This document shows, in pieces, positions 17,381-24,668 of a stretch of DNA of 25,996 nucleotides. A program made the position numbers and the translations under genes. The notes beneath the pieces are model-generated. The model was not told the DNA's origin. It saw only the letters and a list, made by a program, of their open reading frames with translations, and ran no database searches. The DNA comes from Bacilli bacterium (lineage in GTDB: Bacteria; Bacillota_I; Bacilli_A; RFN20; CAG-826): assembly GCA_024413875.1 (NCBI GenBank), contig JAKSVY010000021.1:1-25996 (forward strand), in the 5' to 3' direction. Within the stretch, counting starts at the first letter, position 1; each line of letters starts with the position of its first letter.

Positions 17381-18517
17381 ATGAGCGATATTGAATTAAG
17401 CGTATTTTATTTTCCAAACTTTCATAAAGGCGACAAGCATAATGAAGCTTGGCATGGACACGATTGGACCGAATGGAATTTGATGAAACATGCTAAACCA
17501 AGATTTGAAGGGCATGAAATCCCAACTCCATTATGGGGTTATGAAGATGAAAGTGACCCTGATGTCATGGAAAAGAAAATTAAAGCAATGAAAGATCATG
17601 CAATTACCAATGTTTTGTTTGACTGGTATTGGTATGAAGATGGTCCGTTCTTAAATAAATGTTTAGAAGAAGGGTTCTTAAAAGCAAAGAATAATAAAGA
17701 TATTAAATTCTCTTTAATGTGGGCAAATCATAACTGGCTTGATATCCATCCAATTTCATTAGCCTATTATCATCATCAATTAGTAGAACTATCTGGTCAC
17801 CAATCAGTAGAATCAATCTATAAAGCATTTGCTTACATAATTAAAAATTATTTTTCGCAAGATAATTACTATAAAATCGAAAATAAGCTCTTTTTCTCAA
17901 TTTATGAAATAAATATGCTTGTTGATTCTTTTGGTGGCTTAGAAGAGGCAAAAGAAGGCTTAAAAGTGTTTAGAAATATGGTTAGAGAAGCTGGACTAGG
18001 CGAACTTCATTTAAACGCAGTAGTTTGGGGATGCCGAGTCCTTCAAGGAGAAAGCGAAAAAACAATTGATGGAGAAGCATTAAAAGAAATTGGCTTCGAT
18101 AGTGTTACTTCTTATGTTTGGGTACATGAACATCCAATTCCTACATTCCCAGCATATGAATATAAAGATTTTGTTAATGACGCGAAAGGTGACTTTGAAA
18201 GATTAACAAAACAATATAAAGGATTACCTTATTATCCAAATATTTCAGTTGGTTGGGATGCCAGCGCGCGCGCTAATCAAACAGATAATTTTGTTAATGT
18301 TGGTTATCCATTTGGAGGTGTAGTAATTAATAACACCCCTGAAGTATTTAAAAGTGCTTGTGAAATGGTTAAAGAAGAAATATTAAAAAGTGATTTAAAA
18401 ACAAAGATGATTACTATCAATGCTTGGAATGAATGGACTGAAGGTAGTTATCTAGAACCTGATACAAAGTACGGATATAAAAAATTAGAAGTATTAAAAG
18501 AAGTGTTTGGAAAATAA
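17381..18517 (+). CDS. WbsX-like / GH99-like TIM-barrel protein, cytoplasmic
   Basis: This 378-aa protein has no signal peptide. It has the full motif set of the WbsX/GH99-like family: N-terminal 'VFYFPNFHKGDKHNEAWHGHDWTEWNLMKHAKPRFEGH', then 'NVLFDWYWYEDGPFLNKCLEE', W114-A-N-H-N-W119, 'VGWDASAR' (G291-W-D293) and the C-terminal I346-N-A-W-N-E-W-T-E-G355 followed by 'SYLEPD'. Related proteins are known beside polysaccharide biosynthesis genes, while true GH99 enzymes are endo-acting mannosidases or mannanases. Here the position among degradative genes favours a hydrolase acting on imported oligosaccharides, which is inference. RBS GAGGTGA starts within the previous stop codon. A short run of GCGCGC at 18264-18273 codes for the Ser-Ala-Arg-Ala part and is otherwise unremarkable. 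Confidence 0.86.
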   Translation: MSDIELSVFYFPNFHKGDKHNEAWHGHDWTEWNLMKHAKPRFEGHEIPTPLWGYEDESDPDVMEKKIKAMKDHAITNVLFDWYWYEDGPFLNKCLEEGFLKAKNNKDIKFSLMWANHNWLDIHPISLAYYHHQLVELSGHQSVESIYKAFAYIIKNYFSQDNYYKIENKLFFSIYEINMLVDSFGGLEEAKEGLKVFRNMVREAGLGELHLNAVVWGCRVLQGESEKTIDGEALKEIGFDSVTSYVWVHEHPIPTFPAYEYKDFVNDAKGDFERLTKQYKGLPYYPNISVGWDASARANQTDNFVNVGYPFGGVVINNTPEVFKSACEMVKEEILKSDLKTKMITINAWNEWTEGSYLEPDTKYGYKKLEVLKEVFGK

Positions 18518-18525
18518 TCTAAACA

Positions 18526-18533
18526 AGAAAGGA
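18526..18533 (+). promoter_or_regulatory. Ribosome binding site AGAAAGGA deciding the GH78-like start
   Basis: AGAAAGGA ends six bases before the ATG at 18540. An earlier in-frame ATG at 18507 lies inside the preceding gene, has no RBS, and would add eleven residues unlike the start of any domain. The start at 18540 is therefore preferred. Confidence 0.7.
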
Positions 18534-18539
18534 ATTATT

Positions 18540-20642
18540 ATGGCTATTATTTGGTTACCAAAGAAAGGTTATGAAAATTATCAATCATCAAAAGTCTCTC
18601 CATTTAGTGAGAAACCAATGAATTATGTTGTTACTTCTTTTAAAAAGACATTATCTTTTGCTAGTGAAGTAAAGACAATTACTTTTAAATATACATGTGA
18701 TACATCAGCAATCTTATATATCAACGATGTACTTGTGGCTAATTCTAACGTTAAAACACATGGTGATTTTATTTTTGAAGAAAGACCAACAACAGAATTT
18801 TATTGGACAGAAAATACAGTTGAAGTTAATTCAAAAGAAGTTAATTTATTAGCTTATGTTCAACTTAGCCCAACTAAGTTTTTAGATTTCTCTTCTGGTT
18901 TTGGTGGTTTTATTTTAAAAGGCGTTGCTACTTTAAAAAATGGTGAGCAAATTATATTTGAAACAGATAAATCATGGGATGTTAGATTAGAAAAACGTTA
19001 TTATGCCCCAAGAAGTTATGATGCTAAAAAGGAATTAGGTGAATATATCAAAGCTGAAGAAAAAGATTATAAATGGACTATTTATGAATCTAATATTCGT
19101 TTACCAATCGAAGAAGAAATAACTTTTGATAATAAGTTTGAAGTCGAAGCAAATAAAAAAGCTCGTTTTGTCCGTGATTTACCTATCATTTATTCTTCGT
19201 ATATTGAACTAGAAGTTAAATGTTTAGGTGAAGTTGATGTTCACGTTGATACTTACGAGAATAAAAATAAAACAGGTGAATTAGAAGCATCTTTTACAAA
19301 TAATGAAAAAATTAGAATCTTTGATATGTATAGTGTTGGTAAACTCGATATCAAAGTTAAAAATAAATCATCCTCTAATGCTGAAGTAGTTGTTCATTTA
19401 TATCATTCACATACACCTACTCCAAATTTAGGAAGTATTGTAACTAATAACGAAAGACTTAATGATTTATTTAAAAAGTGTCAGTTTGCTGCGGTTAACT
19501 GCAGCCAAACTTTATTATTAGATTCTCCTATGCACTTAGAACCAGCTGCCTCTTGTTCTGGCGACTATACAATTATCTCTTTAGTATTAGGATTTTCTAC
19601 TGGTAATTACGATTTGATCAAACATGCTTTAAGAGTGTATTTCCGTTTGTTATTAAATAACCATGGTAGAAATGCAAATGGTGATTATGCGTTAATTCCT
19701 TTTAGATGGCTATGGCATTTCTACATGATTACTGGTGATAAACAGTTATTAAAAGATTGTTTACCAGGATTAAAAGCAACCTTAGAAGAATTTGCTACAT
19801 ATGTTGGAGATAATGGTTTAATTGAAAAATCATATAACTATGTCTTTATGGATTGGTTAGTGGTAGATGGCTATAACTTATTCTGCCCTCCAAAGAATTT
19901 AGGACAATCTGTTTATACAATGTTCTATTACGATGCATTAGTACATGCTTCTAAAGTTTTTGATGCATTAGAAGATGAAAAGAATGCAAAGAAAACCGCC
20001 AATAAAGCAAAAAGACTTAAAAAAGCAATTAATGAATTACTCTTTGATAAAGAAAGAGGATTATATATCGAAGGACTTAATACTCCATTACAAAATGGAT
20101 TTAGAAAAGTCTATCGTGGAACAGCGGTTCCTCCAGGAGTAGAAGGCAAGATTTATTACCGTAAGCATGCGAACGTTCTTGCTACTGCTTATGGATTAGC
20201 TAATAAAAAGACATCTAAACAAATCTTATCTAAGATCTTTGGAGAACTAAAAGATTTAGAAATCCAACCATATTTCCAGCATTATTTATTCGAAGCTATT
20301 CATAGAAATGGTTTAGATAATAAATATGCGATGAAAGTTGTTAAAGAATGGACTAAACATGTCAAAGTCAAAGATAAAGGTTTACCAGAAGGATTCTATA
20401 AACCAACCCCTACTTATATATTTGATTTCTCACATGCTTGGGCATGTTCCCCATATTATTCATTTATCATTGCAGCTTCCGGACTAGAAATATTAGAACC
20501 AGGAATGAGAAAGATTAGATTAAATATGTCTAACTTAAGACTTAAGGATGTCACATATTCTATTGGAACACCTTTTGGCTTTATTAAGATTAATAACTGC
20601 AAAGTAATTGAAAAACCAATTGAAATTGAAATTGTAGAATAG
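18540..20642 (+). CDS. GH78-like (alpha-L-rhamnosidase-related) protein, cytoplasmic
   Basis: This 700-aa protein has no signal peptide. Residues about 20-290 form beta-sandwich domains like those ahead of GH78 barrels ('SAILYINDVLVANSNVKTHGDFIFEERPTTEFYW ... LLAYVQLS'). The (alpha/alpha)6-barrel begins near 300. The family's catalytic-motif region reads D328-S-P-M-H-L-E334-P-A-A-S-C-S-G-D342, compared with the classical D-C-P-x-R-x-E-R...G-D. The acidic residues are kept but Arg is His, and one residue is inserted. Later features are 'FMDWLVVDGYN', 'YAMKVVKEWTKH', the conserved H632-A-W634, and a C-terminal beta domain with 'LEPGMRKIRLN...LKDVTYSIGTPFGFI'. It therefore belongs to the GH78 fold. 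Activity on alpha-L-rhamnosides is plausible, but the changed motif allows another substrate. The cytoplasmic location implies action on imported oligosaccharides. Confidence 0.83.
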   Translation: MAIIWLPKKGYENYQSSKVSPFSEKPMNYVVTSFKKTLSFASEVKTITFKYTCDTSAILYINDVLVANSNVKTHGDFIFEERPTTEFYWTENTVEVNSKEVNLLAYVQLSPTKFLDFSSGFGGFILKGVATLKNGEQIIFETDKSWDVRLEKRYYAPRSYDAKKELGEYIKAEEKDYKWTIYESNIRLPIEEEITFDNKFEVEANKKARFVRDLPIIYSSYIELEVKCLGEVDVHVDTYENKNKTGELEASFTNNEKIRIFDMYSVGKLDIKVKNKSSSNAEVVVHLYHSHTPTPNLGSIVTNNERLNDLFKKCQFAAVNCSQTLLLDSPMHLEPAASCSGDYTIISLVLGFSTGNYDLIKHALRVYFRLLLNNHGRNANGDYALIPFRWLWHFYMITGDKQLLKDCLPGLKATLEEFATYVGDNGLIEKSYNYVFMDWLVVDGYNLFCPPKNLGQSVYTMFYYDALVHASKVFDALEDEKNAKKTANKAKRLKKAINELLFDKERGLYIEGLNTPLQNGFRKVYRGTAVPPGVEGKIYYRKHANVLATAYGLANKKTSKQILSKIFGELKDLEIQPYFQHYLFEAIHRNGLDNKYAMKVVKEWTKHVKVKDKGLPEGFYKPTPTYIFDFSHAWACSPYYSFIIAASGLEILEPGMRKIRLNMSNLRLKDVTYSIGTPFGFIKINNCKVIEKPIEIEIVE

Positions 20643-20650
20643 AGACTATT

Positions 20651-22675
20651 ATGAAGTGGTATAAAGGTATTTATCGTAGAAACTTAGTTGATATGCACAT
20701 CAATGATACAGATGAAGAATATTTATCTAAGTTTTCTGCTACAGATTATTTTAATTATTTAAAAGAAGCACATATCAAAAGCCCAATGATATATCTTCAA
20801 TCTCATATCGGCTTATGTTATTTCCCTACTAAAGTTAGTAAAACACACGCTTTCTTTATTAAACATCCAGATGAAATACAAAAGCTTATTAAGTTATGTC
20901 ATGAAGACGATATGAAAGTAGTGGGCTACTACTCACTTATCTTTAACAATCAAGCATTCTTAGATCATCCTGATTGGAGAATGATTGATAAAGATAAGAA
21001 AAACTTTGTCGAACTCGGACAAAGATATGGTTTAGTTTGTCCAAATAACCCAGATTATAAAGCATTCTTAAAAACTCAATTAGAAGAATTATATGCACAT
21101 TATCCTGATTTAGATGGCATCTTCTATGATATGCCTTATTGGGAGATGATGTGCCACTGTGAACACTGCCAAAAAGATTGGGCAAAGATTAGTGATAAAC
21201 CAATGCCAACAAAAGTCAATTGGCTAGATCCAGAATGGAAGAAATATGTTTCAATGCGTCAAAAAGAAATGGGCGACTTTGTTAAATATGTAAGAGAATT
21301 AAGCGAATCCATTCTTAAAGGTGTTACAGTTGAATTTAACTTTGCTGCCGCGGTTGCCTGTGACTGGCTTGCTGGTTCAACAGAATTAATTAATGAAGAA
21401 TGCGAATTCACAGGTGGAGACCTTTATGGCGATTTATATAATCACTCATTCACTGCGAAATATTATTATGGCATTACCAAAAACCAACCTTTTGAATATA
21501 TGACTTGCCGTTGCAATCATAATTTAAGAGAACATACAGTTACCAAAAGTGAGAATGCATTAGAAAGTGAAATTATGCTTTCTACTATGCATCACGGGGC
21601 AAGTTTAATTATCGACGCTATTAATCCTGATGGTTCATTAGATCATCGCGTCAGTAAAAGATTAGGAAAAGTATTCGAAAAACAAATGCCTTATGAACCA
21701 TATATGGATAAAGGTGAATTAGAAGCAAATGTCGGAGTTTATTTTGATACGACAAGTAACTTTAGAATTGATGATGTTGCCTCTAATAGAGAATGTGCAA
21801 TTCAAGCAACAAGAACATTAATTGAAAACCATGTTCCAGTTACTGTATTAGCAAATAAACATCTAAATAATCTCAATAGATATCAAGTTATTGTTGCACC
21901 TCAATTAGGTTCAACAAAGAACGATGAGATTAATAAATTAATTGAATATGTTAATAATGGAGGAACTTTATATCTATCTGGTAGAAGTGATGAACTATTA
22001 TTAAAAACATTCTTTGATGGATATATCGAAGGAACAACTTATGGAGATTCATCATTCAAACATGTATATAAAGGTTATGATGAAGTTCAATGCTATATCA
22101 ATCCAATTACAGAAGAATACAAAAAAGCATTTAACGAATTTGATGAAAAATATCCATTACCAATAACATATAAATTACCTATTATTAAATTTAGTAAAGG
22201 TGAAGTAAAAGCTAACATTGTCTTACCTTATACAGATCCAGATAACAATTTAGAATTTGCTTCAATTCATTCCAACCCTCCAGGAAGAAAAAGCGATATA
22301 CCTGCAATAGTAGAAGTTAACTATGGAAAAGGCAAAGTTATATATTGTTCTGCTCATATTGAAAGCGATACAAGATATAACTTTAAAGAAGTATTTATGA
22401 ATATGTTAAAGCCATATATCAAAACTACTTTTGAAGTTAAAGCTTCTAAATATGTCGAATCAATCTTATTTAAAGACAATAATGACTACTATTTAAATTT
22501 ATATGATTTAAATTTTATTGAAGATATCGTTGAAAGAAAGTTTGAAATTAAGCTTCCAAAAGGTCATTATGAAGTATATGAATTACCTAATATGAATAAA
22601 GTAGATATTGATAATGGCTATATCAAAGGTAAGTTTGAAAAATATTATAGTTTATATATAAAGGAACTTAATTAA
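20651..22675 (+). CDS. Hypothetical glycosyl hydrolase 6 (GHL6)-like protein with GATase-like/trimerisation domain
   Basis: This 674-aa protein has no signal peptide. The N-terminal two-thirds look like a TIM-barrel of the GHL6/GH29-related type: 'MKVVGYYSLIFNNQAFLDHPDWRM', then 'VCPNNPDYKAFL..QLEELYAHYPDLDGIFYD', with D155-G and D160. A cluster C168-H-C-E-H-C173 directly follows, as is usual in these proteins. Residues about 355-455 ('EANVGVYFDTTS ... NRYQVIVAPQLGS..NDEINKLIEYVNNGGTLYLSG') match the GATase-like domain also found in beta-galactosidase trimerisation regions. A short beta domain closes the protein. It is probably an exo-acting glycosidase of unknown specificity. The start lies 8 bp after the previous stop with no clear RBS, suggesting coupled translation. 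Confidence 0.8.
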   Translation: MKWYKGIYRRNLVDMHINDTDEEYLSKFSATDYFNYLKEAHIKSPMIYLQSHIGLCYFPTKVSKTHAFFIKHPDEIQKLIKLCHEDDMKVVGYYSLIFNNQAFLDHPDWRMIDKDKKNFVELGQRYGLVCPNNPDYKAFLKTQLEELYAHYPDLDGIFYDMPYWEMMCHCEHCQKDWAKISDKPMPTKVNWLDPEWKKYVSMRQKEMGDFVKYVRELSESILKGVTVEFNFAAAVACDWLAGSTELINEECEFTGGDLYGDLYNHSFTAKYYYGITKNQPFEYMTCRCNHNLREHTVTKSENALESEIMLSTMHHGASLIIDAINPDGSLDHRVSKRLGKVFEKQMPYEPYMDKGELEANVGVYFDTTSNFRIDDVASNRECAIQATRTLIENHVPVTVLANKHLNNLNRYQVIVAPQLGSTKNDEINKLIEYVNNGGTLYLSGRSDELLLKTFFDGYIEGTTYGDSSFKHVYKGYDEVQCYINPITEEYKKAFNEFDEKYPLPITYKLPIIKFSKGEVKANIVLPYTDPDNNLEFASIHSNPPGRKSDIPAIVEVNYGKGKVIYCSAHIESDTRYNFKEVFMNMLKPYIKTTFEVKASKYVESILFKDNNDYYLNLYDLNFIEDIVERKFEIKLPKGHYEVYELPNMNKVDIDNGYIKGKFEKYYSLYIKELN

Positions 22676-22680
22676 GGAGA
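22674..22680 (+). promoter_or_regulatory. Ribosome binding site AAGGAGA overlapping the upstream stop
   Basis: AAGGAGA shares two bases with the TAA stop of the GHL6-like gene and lies nine bases before the bicupin ATG. It is one of the stronger sites in the distal operon. Confidence 0.7.
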
Positions 22681-22689
22681 AATAAAACT

Positions 22690-23886
22690 ATGACATTAAG
22701 TGAAAAATTATTTAAAGAAGGTAAAGGTATTCTTAGACTTAAACCAACTTGGGTTCCAAGAAGCTTCTGCCGCCCTGGAAAACGTATTAAATTACATCCA
22801 GATGATTATTATGTTTTAGGACTACAAAAAGGTGGCATCGATGAAAGATGGTTTGCCTCAACAACTTGGGCTGAAAATGGTCCTGGCACTCCAGAAGATG
22901 AAGGTTTATCTTATGTTGTTAGTAAAGATGGAACTGAAAAGGTCCTTCTTAGAGATATGGTAGATGAACTTAAAGGCGAATTAATTGGTAATGACTTATG
23001 GGATAAATATCATAAGTGGCCAATGTTCTCTAAATTCTTTGATAATGCTGGTCCATTACCACATCATATCCATCATAGAGATCAACACGCGAATAGAGTA
23101 GGTTCTGCTGGTAAACCAGAAATGTATTTCTTCCCATCACAAATGAACAATCATGGTGGTGAATATCCATATACATTCTTCGGTTTAAATCCAGAAGCTA
23201 AAAAAGAAGATATTAAGAAGTGCTTAGAAAACTTTACAAAAGGTGATAACCACTTATTAGATCATTCCCAAGCATACAAGATTGAATTAGATACAGGATG
23301 GGATGTCCCTCCAGGAGTCTTACATGCACCTGCATCTTTATGTACATATGAACCTCAATTTGCTAGTGACGTCTACGCGATGTATCAATCAGTATTAGCT
23401 AATGGCCAATGCTTAACCCCAGATTTATTATGGAAGAATACACCTAAAGAAGAATTAGGTAACTATGATTACTTAATGGATGTTATCGACTGGGAAGCTA
23501 ACGTTGATCCAGATTTCAAAAAGCATCACTTTATGAAACCAGTTGTCATCCATAGTGGAACTGATTATGTAGAAGAATGGATTTGCTATTTATCTAAATT
23601 AGTATGTGCAAAGCGTTTAACTGTTTATCCAGGACAAAAAGTTGTCATCAAAGATAATGCAGCCTATGGCTTAATCATGTTACAAGGTCATGGCAAGATG
23701 AACGATTGGGATATTGAAACCCCAGCTTTAATTAGATACGGCCAATTAACTAACGATGAATATTTCGTCAGTGAAAAAGCAGCTTCTGAAGGTGTTGTTA
23801 TTGAAAATACATCAGCAACTGATCCAATCGTTATGTTAAAGCACTTTGCAGAAAACAAAGACTTAATTGCTTTCTTTAAAAAATAA
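22690..23886 (+). CDS. Bicupin protein, possible sugar-modifying enzyme
   Basis: This is a 398-aa cytoplasmic protein. The first cupin has a complete metal-site pattern: H126-I-H128 after 'DNAGPLPH', E144 in 'GKPEMYFFP', and H212 in 'DTGWDVPPGVLHAP'. The second cupin half (about 287-398, 'CAKRLTVYPGQKVVIKDNAAYGLIMLQGHGKMNDWDIETPALIRYGQLTNDEYFVSE') lacks a His pair, so it is probably structural. The arrangement recalls class I mannose-6-phosphate isomerases and other cupin sugar isomerases, but I do not recognise it as a named enzyme. Its place after three glycosidase-like genes suggests action on a released or unusual sugar. RBS AAGGAGA (22674-22680) overlaps the previous stop codon and fixes the start at 22690. 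Confidence 0.75.
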   Translation: MTLSEKLFKEGKGILRLKPTWVPRSFCRPGKRIKLHPDDYYVLGLQKGGIDERWFASTTWAENGPGTPEDEGLSYVVSKDGTEKVLLRDMVDELKGELIGNDLWDKYHKWPMFSKFFDNAGPLPHHIHHRDQHANRVGSAGKPEMYFFPSQMNNHGGEYPYTFFGLNPEAKKEDIKKCLENFTKGDNHLLDHSQAYKIELDTGWDVPPGVLHAPASLCTYEPQFASDVYAMYQSVLANGQCLTPDLLWKNTPKEELGNYDYLMDVIDWEANVDPDFKKHHFMKPVVIHSGTDYVEEWICYLSKLVCAKRLTVYPGQKVVIKDNAAYGLIMLQGHGKMNDWDIETPALIRYGQLTNDEYFVSEKAASEGVVIENTSATDPIVMLKHFAENKDLIAFFKK

Positions 23887-23887
23887 A

Positions 23888-24658
23888 ATGACTAAATTAT
23901 TATTGCTCGGTAACTCTTTTAGCGATGATATGGCAATGTATATGCCAGAAATCGCAATGGAATATAACATTGATATTGATGTTCATATTTTAGGCTACCC
24001 TGGTTGTTCCATTGATCAACATCTCGACTTCATTACAAATAACAAAAATGTCTATGTCCATCGAACATATGATTTTATTAATAAGAAATGGTTATTTGAA
24101 TATAATGTCAAACCAGTAGAAATAATTAATAAAGAGAAGTGGGATTATATATTTATTCAACAATGCAGTTCTCTTTCTGGTGAAAGTGACTCAATTAGTA
24201 ATGTTGATGAATTAATCGCATTAGTAAGAGATAACCTATTATCAAAAGATAGCAAATTCGTTTGGCATATGACTTGGCCATATCCATCATTTAATGAATT
24301 TGCAATCTTTAATAACGACTTTAAAAGAAATCCAGAAGCAATGTATCAAGGAATATTAGATAATGTTCAAAAACATATCGTTAATAACAAAAACATATCT
24401 CTTATTATTCCTAATGGAACGGCAGTGATGAATCTTAAGTTGGAGCAATCTGAAAGAGATATCTATCGTGACCCAGTCCACTTATCTTTCCATTTTGGAA
24501 GATTTATGGCTTCTTTAGTAGCGATGAAAAAACTATTTAATTTAGATTATAGGAATTTAATCTATCGTCCATTCTCAATGATGGATAATAACCAAAAGGT
24601 ATGTGTAGATGCTTGTAACTTAGCAATTGAAAAACCTTTTGAAGTAACAAAAAAGTAA
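23888..24658 (+). CDS. DUF4886 / SGNH-type hydrolase-like protein
   Basis: This 256-aa protein has no signal peptide. It opens with the beta-strand and nucleophile block 'KLLLLG-N9-S10-F-S-D-D'. A 'WDYIFIQQCSS' block follows, and later the D195-P-V-H198-L-S pattern expected for the catalytic Asp/His pair of SGNH-fold enzymes. These features match the DUF4886 family. Such proteins are usually taken to be esterases or deacetylases acting on glycans, but the activity is not proven for this family. The ATG at 23888 lies one base after the previous stop. An upstream in-frame TTG at 23867 would overlap the bicupin gene and has no RBS, so the ATG is preferred. Translation is probably coupled, since no Shine-Dalgarno site is seen. 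Confidence 0.8.
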   Translation: MTKLLLLGNSFSDDMAMYMPEIAMEYNIDIDVHILGYPGCSIDQHLDFITNNKNVYVHRTYDFINKKWLFEYNVKPVEIINKEKWDYIFIQQCSSLSGESDSISNVDELIALVRDNLLSKDSKFVWHMTWPYPSFNEFAIFNNDFKRNPEAMYQGILDNVQKHIVNNKNISLIIPNGTAVMNLKLEQSERDIYRDPVHLSFHFGRFMASLVAMKKLFNLDYRNLIYRPFSMMDNNQKVCVDACNLAIEKPFEVTKK

Positions 24659-24668
24659 AAGAGTAATT

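Noticed and set aside
18263..18274. A perfect 12-bp GC-only-core palindrome AGCGCGCGCGCT, striking in this AT-rich DNA
   Set aside because: It codes for part of the 'GWDASARA' segment of the WbsX/GH99-like protein, a conserved region, so coding constraint explains it well enough.
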